Source: JAAYAO01 sp051133435
Lineage (GTDB): Bacteria; Actinomycetota; Actinomycetes; Propionibacteriales; Propionibacteriaceae
Assembly (NCBI RefSeq): GCF_051133435.1
Contig: NZ_JBPGNY010000005.1
Location: 1 to 64,000 of the forward strand
Length of the DNA: 64,000 nucleotides
Reading direction: 5' to 3'
Within the stretch, counting starts at the first letter, position 1, and each line of letters starts with the position of its first letter. Shown in pieces: positions 31,372-40,646 of this stretch. A program made the position numbers and the translations under genes. Under the pieces are notes generated by a model. The model saw nothing but the letters and a program-made list of their open reading frames with translations. It searched no databases and was not told where the DNA came from.

Positions 31372-32265
31372 ATGACGGCTACGAACCCCTCGCGCCAGGA
31401 CTTGTCGGTAGTCCTGGACATGATCGAGAAGACCCACGGCCAAGGGGCGGTGATGTGCCTGGGTGATGAGGAGCGCGGCATTGTCGATGCGATCAGCACC
31501 GGGTCTGACAAGCTGGACGCTGCACTGGGTGGTGGCCTGCCGCGAGGGCACATCGTGCAGATAGTGGGTGGCCGTTTCGTGGATGCCAACTACCTGACCC
31601 TGGGTATGCTCGCTCACGCTCAGGTCGCTGGTGGCACCTGCGCCGTCGTGGACGGCGAGCACTTATTGGATTCCTTTGATTGCGCCCGGACCGGAGTGGA
31701 CACCGGTGCGCTGCTTTTCAGTCAGCCCAACAGCATGGAGCAGGCGCTGGGGGTCACCGACATGCTCGCGAGATCCGGTGCCCTGACTCTGATCGTGGTG
31801 CATTCGATTTACGCGCTGCCTCTGCGGGAGACCGACCATCCGAACGAGGCCTTCGACGAGCTGAAGCAGGACGAGGTGCTGAGTCGCGCGCTGCGAAAGC
31901 TCAGTAGCGCAGTCGCAGAGTCCGGCACCATCGTGGTCTTCTTGCAACACAGGGAGGCAGAGCCACGTCGCTTCGAGTCCTTGGCTCACATGCGTGAGGA
32001 TCCGGTGTTCAAGCTCCATGCCTCGGTGCGTTTGGACGTATATGCGAAGGCGCACAGCCCTTCTCGCACGACTCAGGTGGAGGTGATCAAGAACAAGGTC
32101 GCTCCGCCGCTGAAGGTAGTCAGGCTCGAAGAGCTGCCTCGCGTGATCCGTCGTGAGTCGCCCTCTGAGGGGGAATCGGGCGAAACGACCACCGCCACCC
32201 GAGAATACGACGAATACCTCGAACAGGTAGCCGAGCAGCAGCCGTTGTCCGACCCTGAGGGTTGA
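31372..32265 (+). CDS. RecA paralogue lacking Walker A and Walker B residues
   Basis: This 297-residue protein aligns to the neighbouring RecA from its N-terminal helix to VEVIKNKVAPPLK. The ATP site is gone: RecA GPESSGKTT reads GGRFVDANY here, so the Walker A lysine is Ala72, and the Walker B LIVIDSV reads LIVVHSI (His144). The glutamate of DxEH is kept (Glu96). DNA-binding loop 2 is replaced by REAEPRRFESLAHMRED, without the glycines and FGSPETTT. The RecA C-terminal domain is replaced by an acidic, likely disordered tail. It cannot hydrolyse ATP by this site, but could bind RecA or DNA passively. The frame is open and has a ribosome site (GAAAGGA). It recalls ImuA-type SOS proteins, but no imuB or dnaE2 is nearby. 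Confidence 0.9.
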   Translation: MTATNPSRQDLSVVLDMIEKTHGQGAVMCLGDEERGIVDAISTGSDKLDAALGGGLPRGHIVQIVGGRFVDANYLTLGMLAHAQVAGGTCAVVDGEHLLDSFDCARTGVDTGALLFSQPNSMEQALGVTDMLARSGALTLIVVHSIYALPLRETDHPNEAFDELKQDEVLSRALRKLSSAVAESGTIVVFLQHREAEPRRFESLAHMREDPVFKLHASVRLDVYAKAHSPSRTTQVEVIKNKVAPPLKVVRLEELPRVIRRESPSEGESGETTTATREYDEYLEQVAEQQPLSDPEG

Positions 32266-32271
32266 CAACTG

Positions 32272-32496
32272 GTGGTGCCCGCCGCCGAGTTGGTGATCAC
32301 CTCTCAGACGGTGTCGAGCACGGTGCTCCAACGGAAGCTGCGTTGCGGCTTCGCCCAGGCCCGACGATTGCTGACGATCCTGGAGACCGACGCCGTGGTC
32401 GGGCCATCCCGGGAGGCGGCGCCCAGGGAAGTACTGGTCAAGCGCGAAGATCTCGAGCGGGTAGTTCACCGACTGCGCCTCCGGTACGAGGTGTGA
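32272..32496 (+). CDS. Stand-alone FtsK gamma-type winged-helix protein
   Basis: This 74-residue protein is an isolated FtsK gamma domain. By hand alignment 39 of 66 positions are identical to the C-terminus of FtsK in this window, including AAELV, LQRKLR, GFA, ILET, VVGPS and PREVLVK. In FtsK this domain reads polar sequence motifs and contacts XerD. In the recognition helix the arginine is kept (AQARRLLT versus AKAGRLMD) but the following acidic residue is Thr. It begins 6 bases after the stop of the RecA paralogue with GAGGG upstream, so it is translationally coupled. It is either a DNA-sequence reader for that protein or a competitor of FtsK. Confidence 0.88.
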   Translation: MVPAAELVITSQTVSSTVLQRKLRCGFAQARRLLTILETDAVVGPSREAAPREVLVKREDLERVVHRLRLRYEV

Positions 32497-32526
32497 AACC
32501 GCAGCGGCGGCGACATTCCCGGCGTG

Positions 32527-32553
32527 TTGACTTGGGATCGAACGGGTGTTCGC
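32527..32553. promoter_or_regulatory. recA promoter region with LexA box
   Basis: TCGAACGGGTGTTCGC at 32538-32553 differs from the ideal SOS box only in the last base. TTGACT, a good -35 hexamer, lies at 32527-32532 just upstream, so LexA bound here would cover a promoter. A second -10-like element, TACTGT, at 32638 may serve a constitutive start closer to recA. Confidence 0.78.
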
Positions 32554-32708
32554 ATAAGTTGTCCACCGGGTCGAGGTAACCGACAGAAATCTCTCCACAA
32601 ATGAACCCGGGGCAGGGAAACTGTCGGAGCCGCTGCCTACTGTTTTGGGTGTAAGAACAAACCACCCCCGCGGTCTCGTTCGAGGCCACCCGATGGAAGG
32701 AAAACACG

Positions 32709-33754
<1,046 letters not shown>

Positions 33755-33758
<4 letters not shown>

Positions 33759-34285
33759 GCCGCGAACCCCGCCCCGGGCCGGCCTCCGAACTCGATAAGG
33801 ACGCCGACCCGGAGAACATTGCTCGCGAGATCGTGCTGCGGCGGTTGACCATGCGGGCGCACAGCCGCGCCGAGCTCGCTCAGGCTCTGGCCAAGCGCAA
33901 TGTGCCGGGTGAGGTCGCCGAACGCGTACTGAACCGGATGGAACAGGTCGGCCTGGTCGACGACGACGCCTTCGCCGCGAGTTGGGTCGCCTCCCGGCAG
34001 CAACGCCGCCACCTGTCGCGGCGGGCCCTGCGAGCCGAACTCGGCCGCAAGGGCCTCGACCGGGAGGTGATCGGGGAGGCTGTCAACGAAGTCGACGACG
34101 AGGACGAATACACCGCCGCGGTCTCCCTGGCCCGCAGCAAGCTGCGCTCCTACGCACGGCTCGAGCCCCACGTCAGACGACGCCGGATGGCCGGAGTACT
34201 GGCCCGGCGCGGCTTCGACGCTTCGATCACCGCCCGGGTGCTGGAAGAAGTTCTCGGTGAGGCAACAACCGACCCCGAGGGGTGA
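33755..34285 (+). CDS. recX: RecA regulator RecX, probable CTG start overlapping the recA stop
   Basis: RecX binds RecA filaments and limits their activity. The three-helix repeats are clear (SRAELAQALAKRNVPGEVAERVLNRMEQVGLVDDDAFAASWV, SRRALRAELGRKGLDREVI). The first recognisable start codon, GTG 33833, would remove the DPENIAREIVLRRL helix that belongs to the family. Reading upstream in frame, the only candidate before a stop is CTG 33755, whose CTGA overlaps the recA stop just as ATGA does elsewhere here. GGTGAGGTGGAG lies immediately upstream. That gives 176 residues. The gene is certain; the start is inference. Confidence 0.85.
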
Positions 34286-34475
34286 GCCGGTGCTTGCTTG
34301 ACCGGTGGGCGGGGCCTAGCCTGAAAAGCCAGGGTTACGGTGAAGTTCTGCAGTGAATGTGACGACCGATATTCGGCACGACGCTCCGGCGTCGATATGA
34401 CCAGTAGTACCGAGGTGTGTCGACCGTCCCTGTGGTCTTAGAAGCACGACGAGCAAGCTAGGCGAGGGGGCGGCA
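34286..34475. other. Intergenic region recX-rny
   Basis: About 190 bases without a gene. It contains a small CGACGC-TCCG-GCGTCG hairpin near 34382-34400 and a TAGGCG -10-like element before the rny ribosome site, and otherwise shows no recognisable structure. Confidence 0.4.
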
Positions 34476-36095
34476 ATGGAACCGAGTGCATGGGTACTGA
34501 CGGTTCTGCTGCTGTTGGTTCTGGCCGCCGTCGTTGTCCTCGCCCTGGTGGTGGTGCGGGGCCGCCGGGTCGCGGTCGCCGAACAGGAGGCCGAACGGGC
34601 CCAGGCCGCCGAGGAAGCCCGCAAACGCAACGCAGAAGCACTCACTGCACTGCGCGCGGCGGCCGAGAAGGATGCCGCCGAAGTACGCGCCGATGCCGAT
34701 GAGTACCAGCGCAGCGTGCGTGCCCACGCCGACCAGGTACTGCGCGAGGCCGAACGTGCCCGCCAGGAAGCCGAACGTGCCCGTCAAGAAGCCGAACAGT
34801 CCGCGCAACACCAACGTGACGAGCTGCGCGAACTGCGCCTGGGCCAGGAACGTCGCGACCAGAGACTTGCCGAACGCGAAGACCGGCTCGCCGAACTGCG
34901 CGCCACGCTGGACTCCGAACGCGCCGACCTCGACCGCGACACCGGGCTCCATGTCGCCGAACTGGAACGTATCGCCGGGCTCACCCGCGAACAGGCCCGC
35001 GACGAACTGGTCGAATCGATCGTCGATGACGCCAAACGTCGCGCGGTGCTGATTTCGCGTGATCTGGAACAAGCGGCCGTCCGTGAGGGAGAAGCCCGGG
35101 CCCGCACCCTGCTGGTCGACGCCATGCAGCGGGTCGCCTCGGAGCAGACCACCGAGAGCGTCGTGGCCACGGTCGAGTTGCCCAGCGACGATATGAAGGG
35201 CCGCATCATCGGCCGCGAGGGCCGCAATATCCGCTCCTTCGAACAGGTCACCGGGGTCAACGTGATGATCGACGACACGCCCGGGTCAGTGCTGTTGAGC
35301 TGCTTCGACCCGGTGCGCCGCGAAACCGCCCGACTCACCCTCGAAGACCTGGTTGCCGACGGTCGGATCCACCCCGCCCGGATCGAGGAAGTGCACGAAC
35401 GATCCCAACGCCGCATCGCCGAACGCTGCGCCCAGGCCGCCGAGGATGCCCTGGTCGAGGTCGGCATCGCCGACCTGGACCCGAACCTGGTCGAACTGGT
35501 CGGCATGCTGCGCTACCGCACGTCCTATGGCCAAAACGTGCTCAAACACCTCATCGAGTGCTCCCACCTGGCCGGGCTGATGGCGGTGGAACTGGGGCTG
35601 GAACCCAAACAATGCCGCCGGGCGGCCTTCCTGCACGACATCGGCAAGGCCCTCACCCACGAAGTGGAAGGGTCACATGCGCTGATCGGTGCCGACCTGG
35701 CCCGCCGCCATGGTGAGCACCCCGAAATCGTGCACGCCATCGAGGCCCACCACAACGAGGTCGAACCAACCACGGTGGTGGCCGTCCTCACCCAGATCGC
35801 CGACCAGATCAGCGGCGGCCGTCCCGGCGCCCGCCGTGAATCCCTGGAGAGCTACGTCAAACGGCTGGAACGACTCGAATCGATCGCCGCCTCCCGCGAC
35901 GGGGTCGACAAGGTCTTCGCGATGCAGGCCGGCCGCGAAGTCCGGGTGATGGTCGACCCCGGTGAGGTCGACGACATCGAAGCACAGGTGCTGGCTCGCG
36001 ACATCGTAAAACAGGTCGAGGAAGAACTCACCTACCCCGGCCAGATCCGGGTCACCGTGGTACGCGAGTCACGCGCCACCGAAGTCGCCCGCTGA
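34476..36095 (+). CDS. rny: Ribonuclease Y
   Basis: RNase Y is a membrane-anchored endonuclease that starts mRNA decay. The 539-residue protein has an N-terminal membrane helix (VLTVLLLLVLAAVVVLALVVVRGRR), a long Arg/Glu-rich coiled coil (residues 30-190), a KH domain (MKGRIIGREGRNIRSFEQVTGVNVMIDDTP) and an HD phosphodiesterase domain with HDIGKALTHEVEGSHALIGADLARRHGE. All are in standard order and length. It is frequently found near recA-recX in actinobacteria. Confidence 0.95.
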   Translation: MEPSAWVLTVLLLLVLAAVVVLALVVVRGRRVAVAEQEAERAQAAEEARKRNAEALTALRAAAEKDAAEVRADADEYQRSVRAHADQVLREAERARQEAERARQEAEQSAQHQRDELRELRLGQERRDQRLAEREDRLAELRATLDSERADLDRDTGLHVAELERIAGLTREQARDELVESIVDDAKRRAVLISRDLEQAAVREGEARARTLLVDAMQRVASEQTTESVVATVELPSDDMKGRIIGREGRNIRSFEQVTGVNVMIDDTPGSVLLSCFDPVRRETARLTLEDLVADGRIHPARIEEVHERSQRRIAERCAQAAEDALVEVGIADLDPNLVELVGMLRYRTSYGQNVLKHLIECSHLAGLMAVELGLEPKQCRRAAFLHDIGKALTHEVEGSHALIGADLARRHGEHPEIVHAIEAHHNEVEPTTVVAVLTQIADQISGGRPGARRESLESYVKRLERLESIAASRDGVDKVFAMQAGREVRVMVDPGEVDDIEAQVLARDIVKQVEEELTYPGQIRVTVVRESRATEVAR

Positions 36096-36192
36096 GCCGC
36101 GACCTCCCGGCGGGTCCGCACGCCCATCCGGCTGCCACGACCGCTTCGCGAACTTCGGTCCGTACGGGGTGCTGGATTACACTGACGCCACC

Positions 36193-37644
36193 ATGGCGAA
36201 CCCCACCCGCACCTACGAGGTGCGCACCTACGGCTGTCAGATGAACGAACACGATTCGGAACGAATCAGTGGCTTGTTGGACGACGCCGGCTATCAACCT
36301 GCCCCCGAAGGGGCCACCCCCGATCTGGTGGTCTTCAACACCTGCGCGGTGCGCGAGAACGCCGACAACCGGCTCTACGGCAACCTGGGCCACCTGGCCT
36401 CGGTGAAGGCGGTCACCCCGGGCATGCAGATCGCGGTGGGCGGATGCATGGCCCAGAAAGACCGTCAGACCGTACTCGACCGGGCCCCCTGGGTGGACGT
36501 GGTCTTCGGCACCAACAACCTCGGCTCCCTGCCCGTGCTGCTGGAGCGCGCCCGGGTGAACAACGAGGCCCAACTCGAGATCGCCGAACACCTCCAGGCC
36601 TTCCCGTCCACGCTGCCGACCCGGCGCGATTCGGCCTACTCGGCCTGGGTATCGATCTCGGTGGGCTGCAACAACACCTGCACCTTCTGCATCGTGCCCG
36701 CCCTGCGCGGCAAGGAAACCGACCGGCGGCCCGGCGACATCCTCGCCGAGATTCGCGCCCTGGTCGACGACGGGGTACAGGAAGTGACGCTGCTGGGCCA
36801 GAACGTCAACGCCTACGGGGTCGAGTTCGGCGACCGCGGCGCCTTCGCCAAGTTGCTGCGCGCCTGCGGTGACATCGACGGGTTGCGCCGGGTGCGGTTC
36901 ACCAGCCCCCACCCGAAGGACTTCACCGACGACGTCATCGCCGCGATGGCCGAGACCCACAATGTGATGCCGCAACTGCACATGCCCCTGCAGTCCGGCT
37001 CGGACGCGGTGCTGAAACGGATGCGTCGCTCCTACCGCTCGGAGCGTTTCCTGGGCATCATCGACCGGGTACGGGCAGCCATGCCGCACGCCGCGATCAC
37101 CACCGACATCATCGTCGGCTTTCCCGGTGAGACCGACGAGGATTTCGACGAAACCATGCGGGTGGTCGAACAGGCCCGGTTCTCGGCCGCGTTCACCTTC
37201 CAATACTCCAAACGTCCCGGCACCCCGGCGGCAACCATGCCCGATCAGGTACCCGCCGAGGTGGTCCGTGAGCGGTACGACCGGCTGATCACCCTGGTCA
37301 ACGACCTGGCCTGGGCCGAGAACCGCAAGCTGGAGAACACCGTGGTCGAGGTGATGTTCGCCGACGGCGAAGGACGCAAGGATGCCGCCACCGGCCGGAT
37401 GTCGGGCCGGGGCCGGGACAACCGGCTGGTGCACGTCGCGGTGCCCGAGGCCGCCGAAGAGCGCCCCCGTCCCGGTGATCTCGGCGAAGTGCTGATCACC
37501 AAGGCCGCCCCGCACCACCTGATGGCCGACCAGGGCCTGCTCAGCCTCACCCGTACCCGGGGCGGCGACGCCTGGCAGGCTCGCCGCGAAGCTCCGGTGC
37601 GCACTGTGGGACTCGGTATACCCACCGTCGGCGAACGCCCCTAG
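36193..37644 (+). CDS. miaB: tRNA-2-methylthio-N6-dimethylallyladenosine synthase
   Basis: MiaB is a radical-SAM methylthiotransferase acting on A37 of tRNAs reading UNN codons. It has the N-terminal UPF0004 domain with EVRTYGCQMNEHDSERI and VVFNTCAVRENA, the SAM cluster CNNTCTFCIVPALRGKE (Cx3Cx2C), LLGQNVNAYG and a C-terminal TRAM domain. Product length is 483 residues. A TACACT -10 element at 36177 supports ATG 36193. Its substrate modification requires MiaA, encoded at 43013. Confidence 0.97.
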   Translation: MANPTRTYEVRTYGCQMNEHDSERISGLLDDAGYQPAPEGATPDLVVFNTCAVRENADNRLYGNLGHLASVKAVTPGMQIAVGGCMAQKDRQTVLDRAPWVDVVFGTNNLGSLPVLLERARVNNEAQLEIAEHLQAFPSTLPTRRDSAYSAWVSISVGCNNTCTFCIVPALRGKETDRRPGDILAEIRALVDDGVQEVTLLGQNVNAYGVEFGDRGAFAKLLRACGDIDGLRRVRFTSPHPKDFTDDVIAAMAETHNVMPQLHMPLQSGSDAVLKRMRRSYRSERFLGIIDRVRAAMPHAAITTDIIVGFPGETDEDFDETMRVVEQARFSAAFTFQYSKRPGTPAATMPDQVPAEVVRERYDRLITLVNDLAWAENRKLENTVVEVMFADGEGRKDAATGRMSGRGRDNRLVHVAVPEAAEERPRPGDLGEVLITKAAPHHLMADQGLLSLTRTRGGDAWQARREAPVRTVGLGIPTVGERP

Positions 37645-37649
37645 TGTGC

Positions 37650-37673
37650 GCGGTACGCCGAAAGGAGTACCGC
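37650..37673 (+). promoter_or_regulatory. Hairpin enclosing the leader ribosome site
   Basis: GCGGTAC and GTACCGC can pair around a 10-base loop that holds AAAGGA of the ribosome site for the leader ORF beginning at 37674. Pairing would limit initiation on the leader. Confidence 0.5.
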
Positions 37674-37751
37674 ATGCAGGTTTGGCCTCCCGGACCCACC
37701 CATCGTGAGTCCGCCGGGCCACACCGGGCACCCCGAACGGTTGCGCGGTGA
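37674..37751 (+). CDS. 25-residue leader peptide ORF coupled to the MFS transporter
   Basis: ATG 37674 is preceded by AAAGGAG and opens a 25-codon frame starting MQVWPPGPTHRES and ending RTVAR. Its TGA at 37749-37751 overlaps the GTG start of the transporter as GTGA. It includes a PPGP stretch, a type of sequence that slows ribosomes, and several arginines. The placement and overlap suggest a translational attenuator or coupling peptide for the exporter, as in drug-resistance leader peptides. No protein function beyond that is evident. Confidence 0.6.
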   Translation: MQVWPPGPTHRESAGPHRAPRTVAR

Positions 37752-39151
37752 GTGCGCCCACCGAACGCGCCCCACAACCACCCGCCTTCGCGGTGATCGG
37801 TCTGCTCGCTCTGGCCGGGCTGATCGTCACGATCCTGCAAACCATGATCGTGCCGTTGATTCCCGAACTGCCGGCCATTCTGGGGGTCAGCCCGGCCGAC
37901 GCGTCCTGGATGGTGACCGCCACCCTGGTGGCCGGTGCGGTGTCCACCCCGGCGCTGTCCCGGCTGGCCGACATGTTCGGCAAGCGCCGGATGCTGGTCG
38001 TGAGCATGGGGCTGGTGGTGCTGGGCAGTGCCCTCGTGGTGGTCACCGGCTCCTTCGCGATGGCGGTGTTGGGCCGAGCCCTGCAGGGGATGGGGATCGC
38101 GGTGGTGCCGATCGCGATGGGTGTGATGCGCGACCTGCTGCCGGCCGAGCGCCTGCCCGGCGCGGTGGCCATGATGAGCGCCATGTTCGGCATCGGCGGG
38201 GCGGTGGGTCTGCCGGCCTCCGGGCTGATTTACCACGCCTGGGGCTGGGACGCGATCTTCCTGGTTCTCGGCGGGGTCGGTGCCTTGCTGATGCTGGGTT
38301 TCGTGCTGCTGATCCCGCCGCTGGCCCGCGGCACCGGGGGACGCTTCGACTGGCCCGGAGCGGTATTCCTCTCGATCGGCCTGATCGGTTTGCTGCTGGC
38401 GATCACCAAGAGCGGCGAATGGGGCTGGCTGACCAGCCGCACCGGTACCGCCCTGGTCATCGGTGTCATCGGGTTCGCGATCTTCATTCCCTGGGTGCTA
38501 CGTCGACGTGACCCCCTGGTCGACCTGGCCACCGCCACCCGCCGTCCGGTGTTGTTGGCCAACATCGCCGCGTGCCTGATCAGCTTCGCGATGTATGTGA
38601 ACATGCTGACCACCACCCAGATGCTGCAGGTGCCGCGCGAAGGCTTCGGCATGAACGCCGCCACTGCGGGGCTGGGCATGTTGCCCGCGGCCCTGCTCTC
38701 GGTGGTGCTGGCCCCGCTGGCGGCCTGGTTGATGGGCCGGATCGGGGCCCGCGCCACAATGCTGATCGGGGCGTCGGTGCTCGGGTTCGGCTACCTCATG
38801 CGCATCGTGTTGGTGGAACACGCCTGGATGGTGATCGTGGGTGCGGCCGGTCTGTCACTGGGCAGTTCGATCGCGCTGGCGACCATGCCGGTACTGATCA
38901 TGCAAGAGGTGCCGATGACCCAAACCGCCGCCGCCAACGGCCTCAACTCCCTGATTCGCAGTATCGGCACCTCCACCTCCAGCGCCACGGTGGCAGCCAT
39001 TCTCGCCGCCAGTACCACGATGATCGCGGGGGTGCTGGTGCCCAGTCCGGGGGCTTTCGCCACGGTGCACCTGCTCGCCGGATTGTCGGCGCTGACCGCT
39101 TGCGCCTTGGTCTTTTTCGTGCCGCGCCGACCGGTACCGGGCCGGGGCTGA
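37748..39151 (+). CDS. MFS drug-exporter-like transporter (DHA2 type)
   Basis: This 467-residue membrane protein has about 14 hydrophobic segments. The family motif A appears as RLADMFGKRRMLVVSMGLV, preceded by ILQTMIVPLIPELPAILGVSPADASWMVTATLV, typical of proton-driven multidrug efflux of the DHA2 group. GTG 37748 overlaps the stop of an upstream leader ORF and lacks its own clear ribosome site, so translation probably depends on the leader. The substrate cannot be predicted. Confidence 0.85.
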   Translation: MSAPTERAPQPPAFAVIGLLALAGLIVTILQTMIVPLIPELPAILGVSPADASWMVTATLVAGAVSTPALSRLADMFGKRRMLVVSMGLVVLGSALVVVTGSFAMAVLGRALQGMGIAVVPIAMGVMRDLLPAERLPGAVAMMSAMFGIGGAVGLPASGLIYHAWGWDAIFLVLGGVGALLMLGFVLLIPPLARGTGGRFDWPGAVFLSIGLIGLLLAITKSGEWGWLTSRTGTALVIGVIGFAIFIPWVLRRRDPLVDLATATRRPVLLANIAACLISFAMYVNMLTTTQMLQVPREGFGMNAATAGLGMLPAALLSVVLAPLAAWLMGRIGARATMLIGASVLGFGYLMRIVLVEHAWMVIVGAAGLSLGSSIALATMPVLIMQEVPMTQTAAANGLNSLIRSIGTSTSSATVAAILAASTTMIAGVLVPSPGAFATVHLLAGLSALTACALVFFVPRRPVPGRG

Positions 39152-39176
39152 CCTACCGCGACGGAATAATCCGGGT

Positions 39177-40646
39177 ATGGACTGGGAGTTTTTCTTCAAC
39201 ACCGAGCACGGACGCGACAAGTTGTTGCGAGACCGGCTCGAGCAGTACCAGGGCGATGCGGCAGCCGCCCGCAGTGTGCAGCGCCGACGGTTCCAGCAGC
39301 AGATCAGCACCCTGCGAGGCGACCTCGACACCAGACTGACCGCCCTGTCGCGAGCCTTCGAGTCCTACGTCGCACTGGACGACGTGCGCGAACAACTGGC
39401 CGGCTTCCCCGACCGGGCCCAGGCCCGCCGCCGCGCCACCGAAGCTCTGCAGGCCCTGGACGCCGGCCGACAGCCCGAACCCCTCGACGACATCGCCGAC
39501 TACTGGCTCCCGCCGGCCGTCAACGCGCTACAACTCGGCGGTGGCGTGGACGAAGCGCTGCTGGGCACCGCCCTGGCCCGGGACGAAGCCAGTACCCACC
39601 GCTTTCTGGCCGGAGTACTCGGTGCCGCCGGACACGGCCGGGCCGGGGCACAACACGCCATCGCCGCGCTGTCGACCCCACGGTGGGACGATGCCCAGCA
39701 ACTCATCTGGCTGGCGATCGCCGATGGGGTTTTCGGCGATCAGGCGATCGCGCAGCTCCACCGGGCGGTGCAACCGGCCCTGGGCGCACCGGGGCAGGAC
39801 GGCTGGGAGGAATGGCTGCTGGCCCGGGAAGACGGCTCGGAGGTGCCACTGGGGTGGCTGATCAATGTCTACAGCGCCGAAACCACCGAATCGGAAACCG
39901 ACACCGGCCGGCACCACGACGACCTGCGCGGGGTGGCGATGATCGAGGTCACCGCCGGCTCGCCGCCCGAACAACCCCTGATCGCGCGCGCCAGGCATCT
40001 GCGCGCTCTGGTGCGCAACCCGATGGCACCGGCTGTTCCCGAGACCGCCGAGGGGACCGACACCGGCACCGAGGTGGTCGAGGTGTTGCGCCGGGCAGCC
40101 ATCGACCGGGACGGGCCGGCCACAGCCCGCCGGTTGGCCCGGAGCTGGATCGCCCCCCAACTCCTGGCCGTGCTGGATCGGATACCACCGGCGGCCGAAC
40201 CCACCCCGACCATCCTGCGGGCCAAAATGCCGCTACTGGACCTGACGGTGAGCGCTGCCGGGCCCGACCCGGCCGAACTGGACCGGGCCCGCCGCCAGAT
40301 CGCCGAGCGGCACATCCCGTCCAACCGGCCACTGATTCGCGGTGGCTCGATCGGTGGCGGGCTGCTGGTGTTGGCCGCAGTGTGTTTCATTCTGCAGTGG
40401 ACCGTGCCGGGGTTCTTGTTGGCTGCAGCCGGGCTCGCCGTGGGCATTCACGGATTCTGGCGCTGGCAGCAGGAGCAGCAGATGGTGCTCGCCGGGCAGG
40501 AAGCCGTGGAACGGCTCGACCAAGCCGTGGAGCGCACCCAACGGCAGGCCCACCAACAGGACCTGCACAATGCCGAGGTTCACCAGGAGCGGCTCGAAGA
40601 GTTCACCCGTGCCAGGACGGTGGTGGCGCAGGCGGCTCAGGACTGA
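39177..40646 (+). CDS. Uncharacterised membrane-associated protein
   Basis: I do not recognise this 489-residue protein. The first 120 residues are charged and helical (DKLLRDRLEQYQGDAAAARSVQRRRFQQQ), probably coiled coil. A middle region of about 260 residues is Ala/Leu/Glu rich, with possible helical repeats. Two adjacent membrane helices lie near 389-427 (GGSIGGGLLVLAAVCFILQW...GFLLAAAGLAVGIHGFW), followed by a Gln/Glu-rich coiled tail. The arrangement suggests an inner-membrane protein with both ends in the cytoplasm. Its 3' end overlaps the convergent DUF2339 gene by 44 bases. Confidence 0.7.
   Translation: MDWEFFFNTEHGRDKLLRDRLEQYQGDAAAARSVQRRRFQQQISTLRGDLDTRLTALSRAFESYVALDDVREQLAGFPDRAQARRRATEALQALDAGRQPEPLDDIADYWLPPAVNALQLGGGVDEALLGTALARDEASTHRFLAGVLGAAGHGRAGAQHAIAALSTPRWDDAQQLIWLAIADGVFGDQAIAQLHRAVQPALGAPGQDGWEEWLLAREDGSEVPLGWLINVYSAETTESETDTGRHHDDLRGVAMIEVTAGSPPEQPLIARARHLRALVRNPMAPAVPETAEGTDTGTEVVEVLRRAAIDRDGPATARRLARSWIAPQLLAVLDRIPPAAEPTPTILRAKMPLLDLTVSAAGPDPAELDRARRQIAERHIPSNRPLIRGGSIGGGLLVLAAVCFILQWTVPGFLLAAAGLAVGIHGFWRWQQEQQMVLAGQEAVERLDQAVERTQRQAHQQDLHNAEVHQERLEEFTRARTVVAQAAQD

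Noticed and set aside
31372..32496. RecA paralogue plus gamma ORF read as a frameshifted pseudogene or single fused gene
   Set aside because: The two frames each have a ribosome site, the stop is clean, and the changes are concentrated in active-site residues rather than scattered nonsense. Conservation still needs checking.
36052..38193. 713-codon minus-strand frame over miaB and the MFS gene
   Set aside because: It spans two certain plus-strand genes, has no motif and no start signals.
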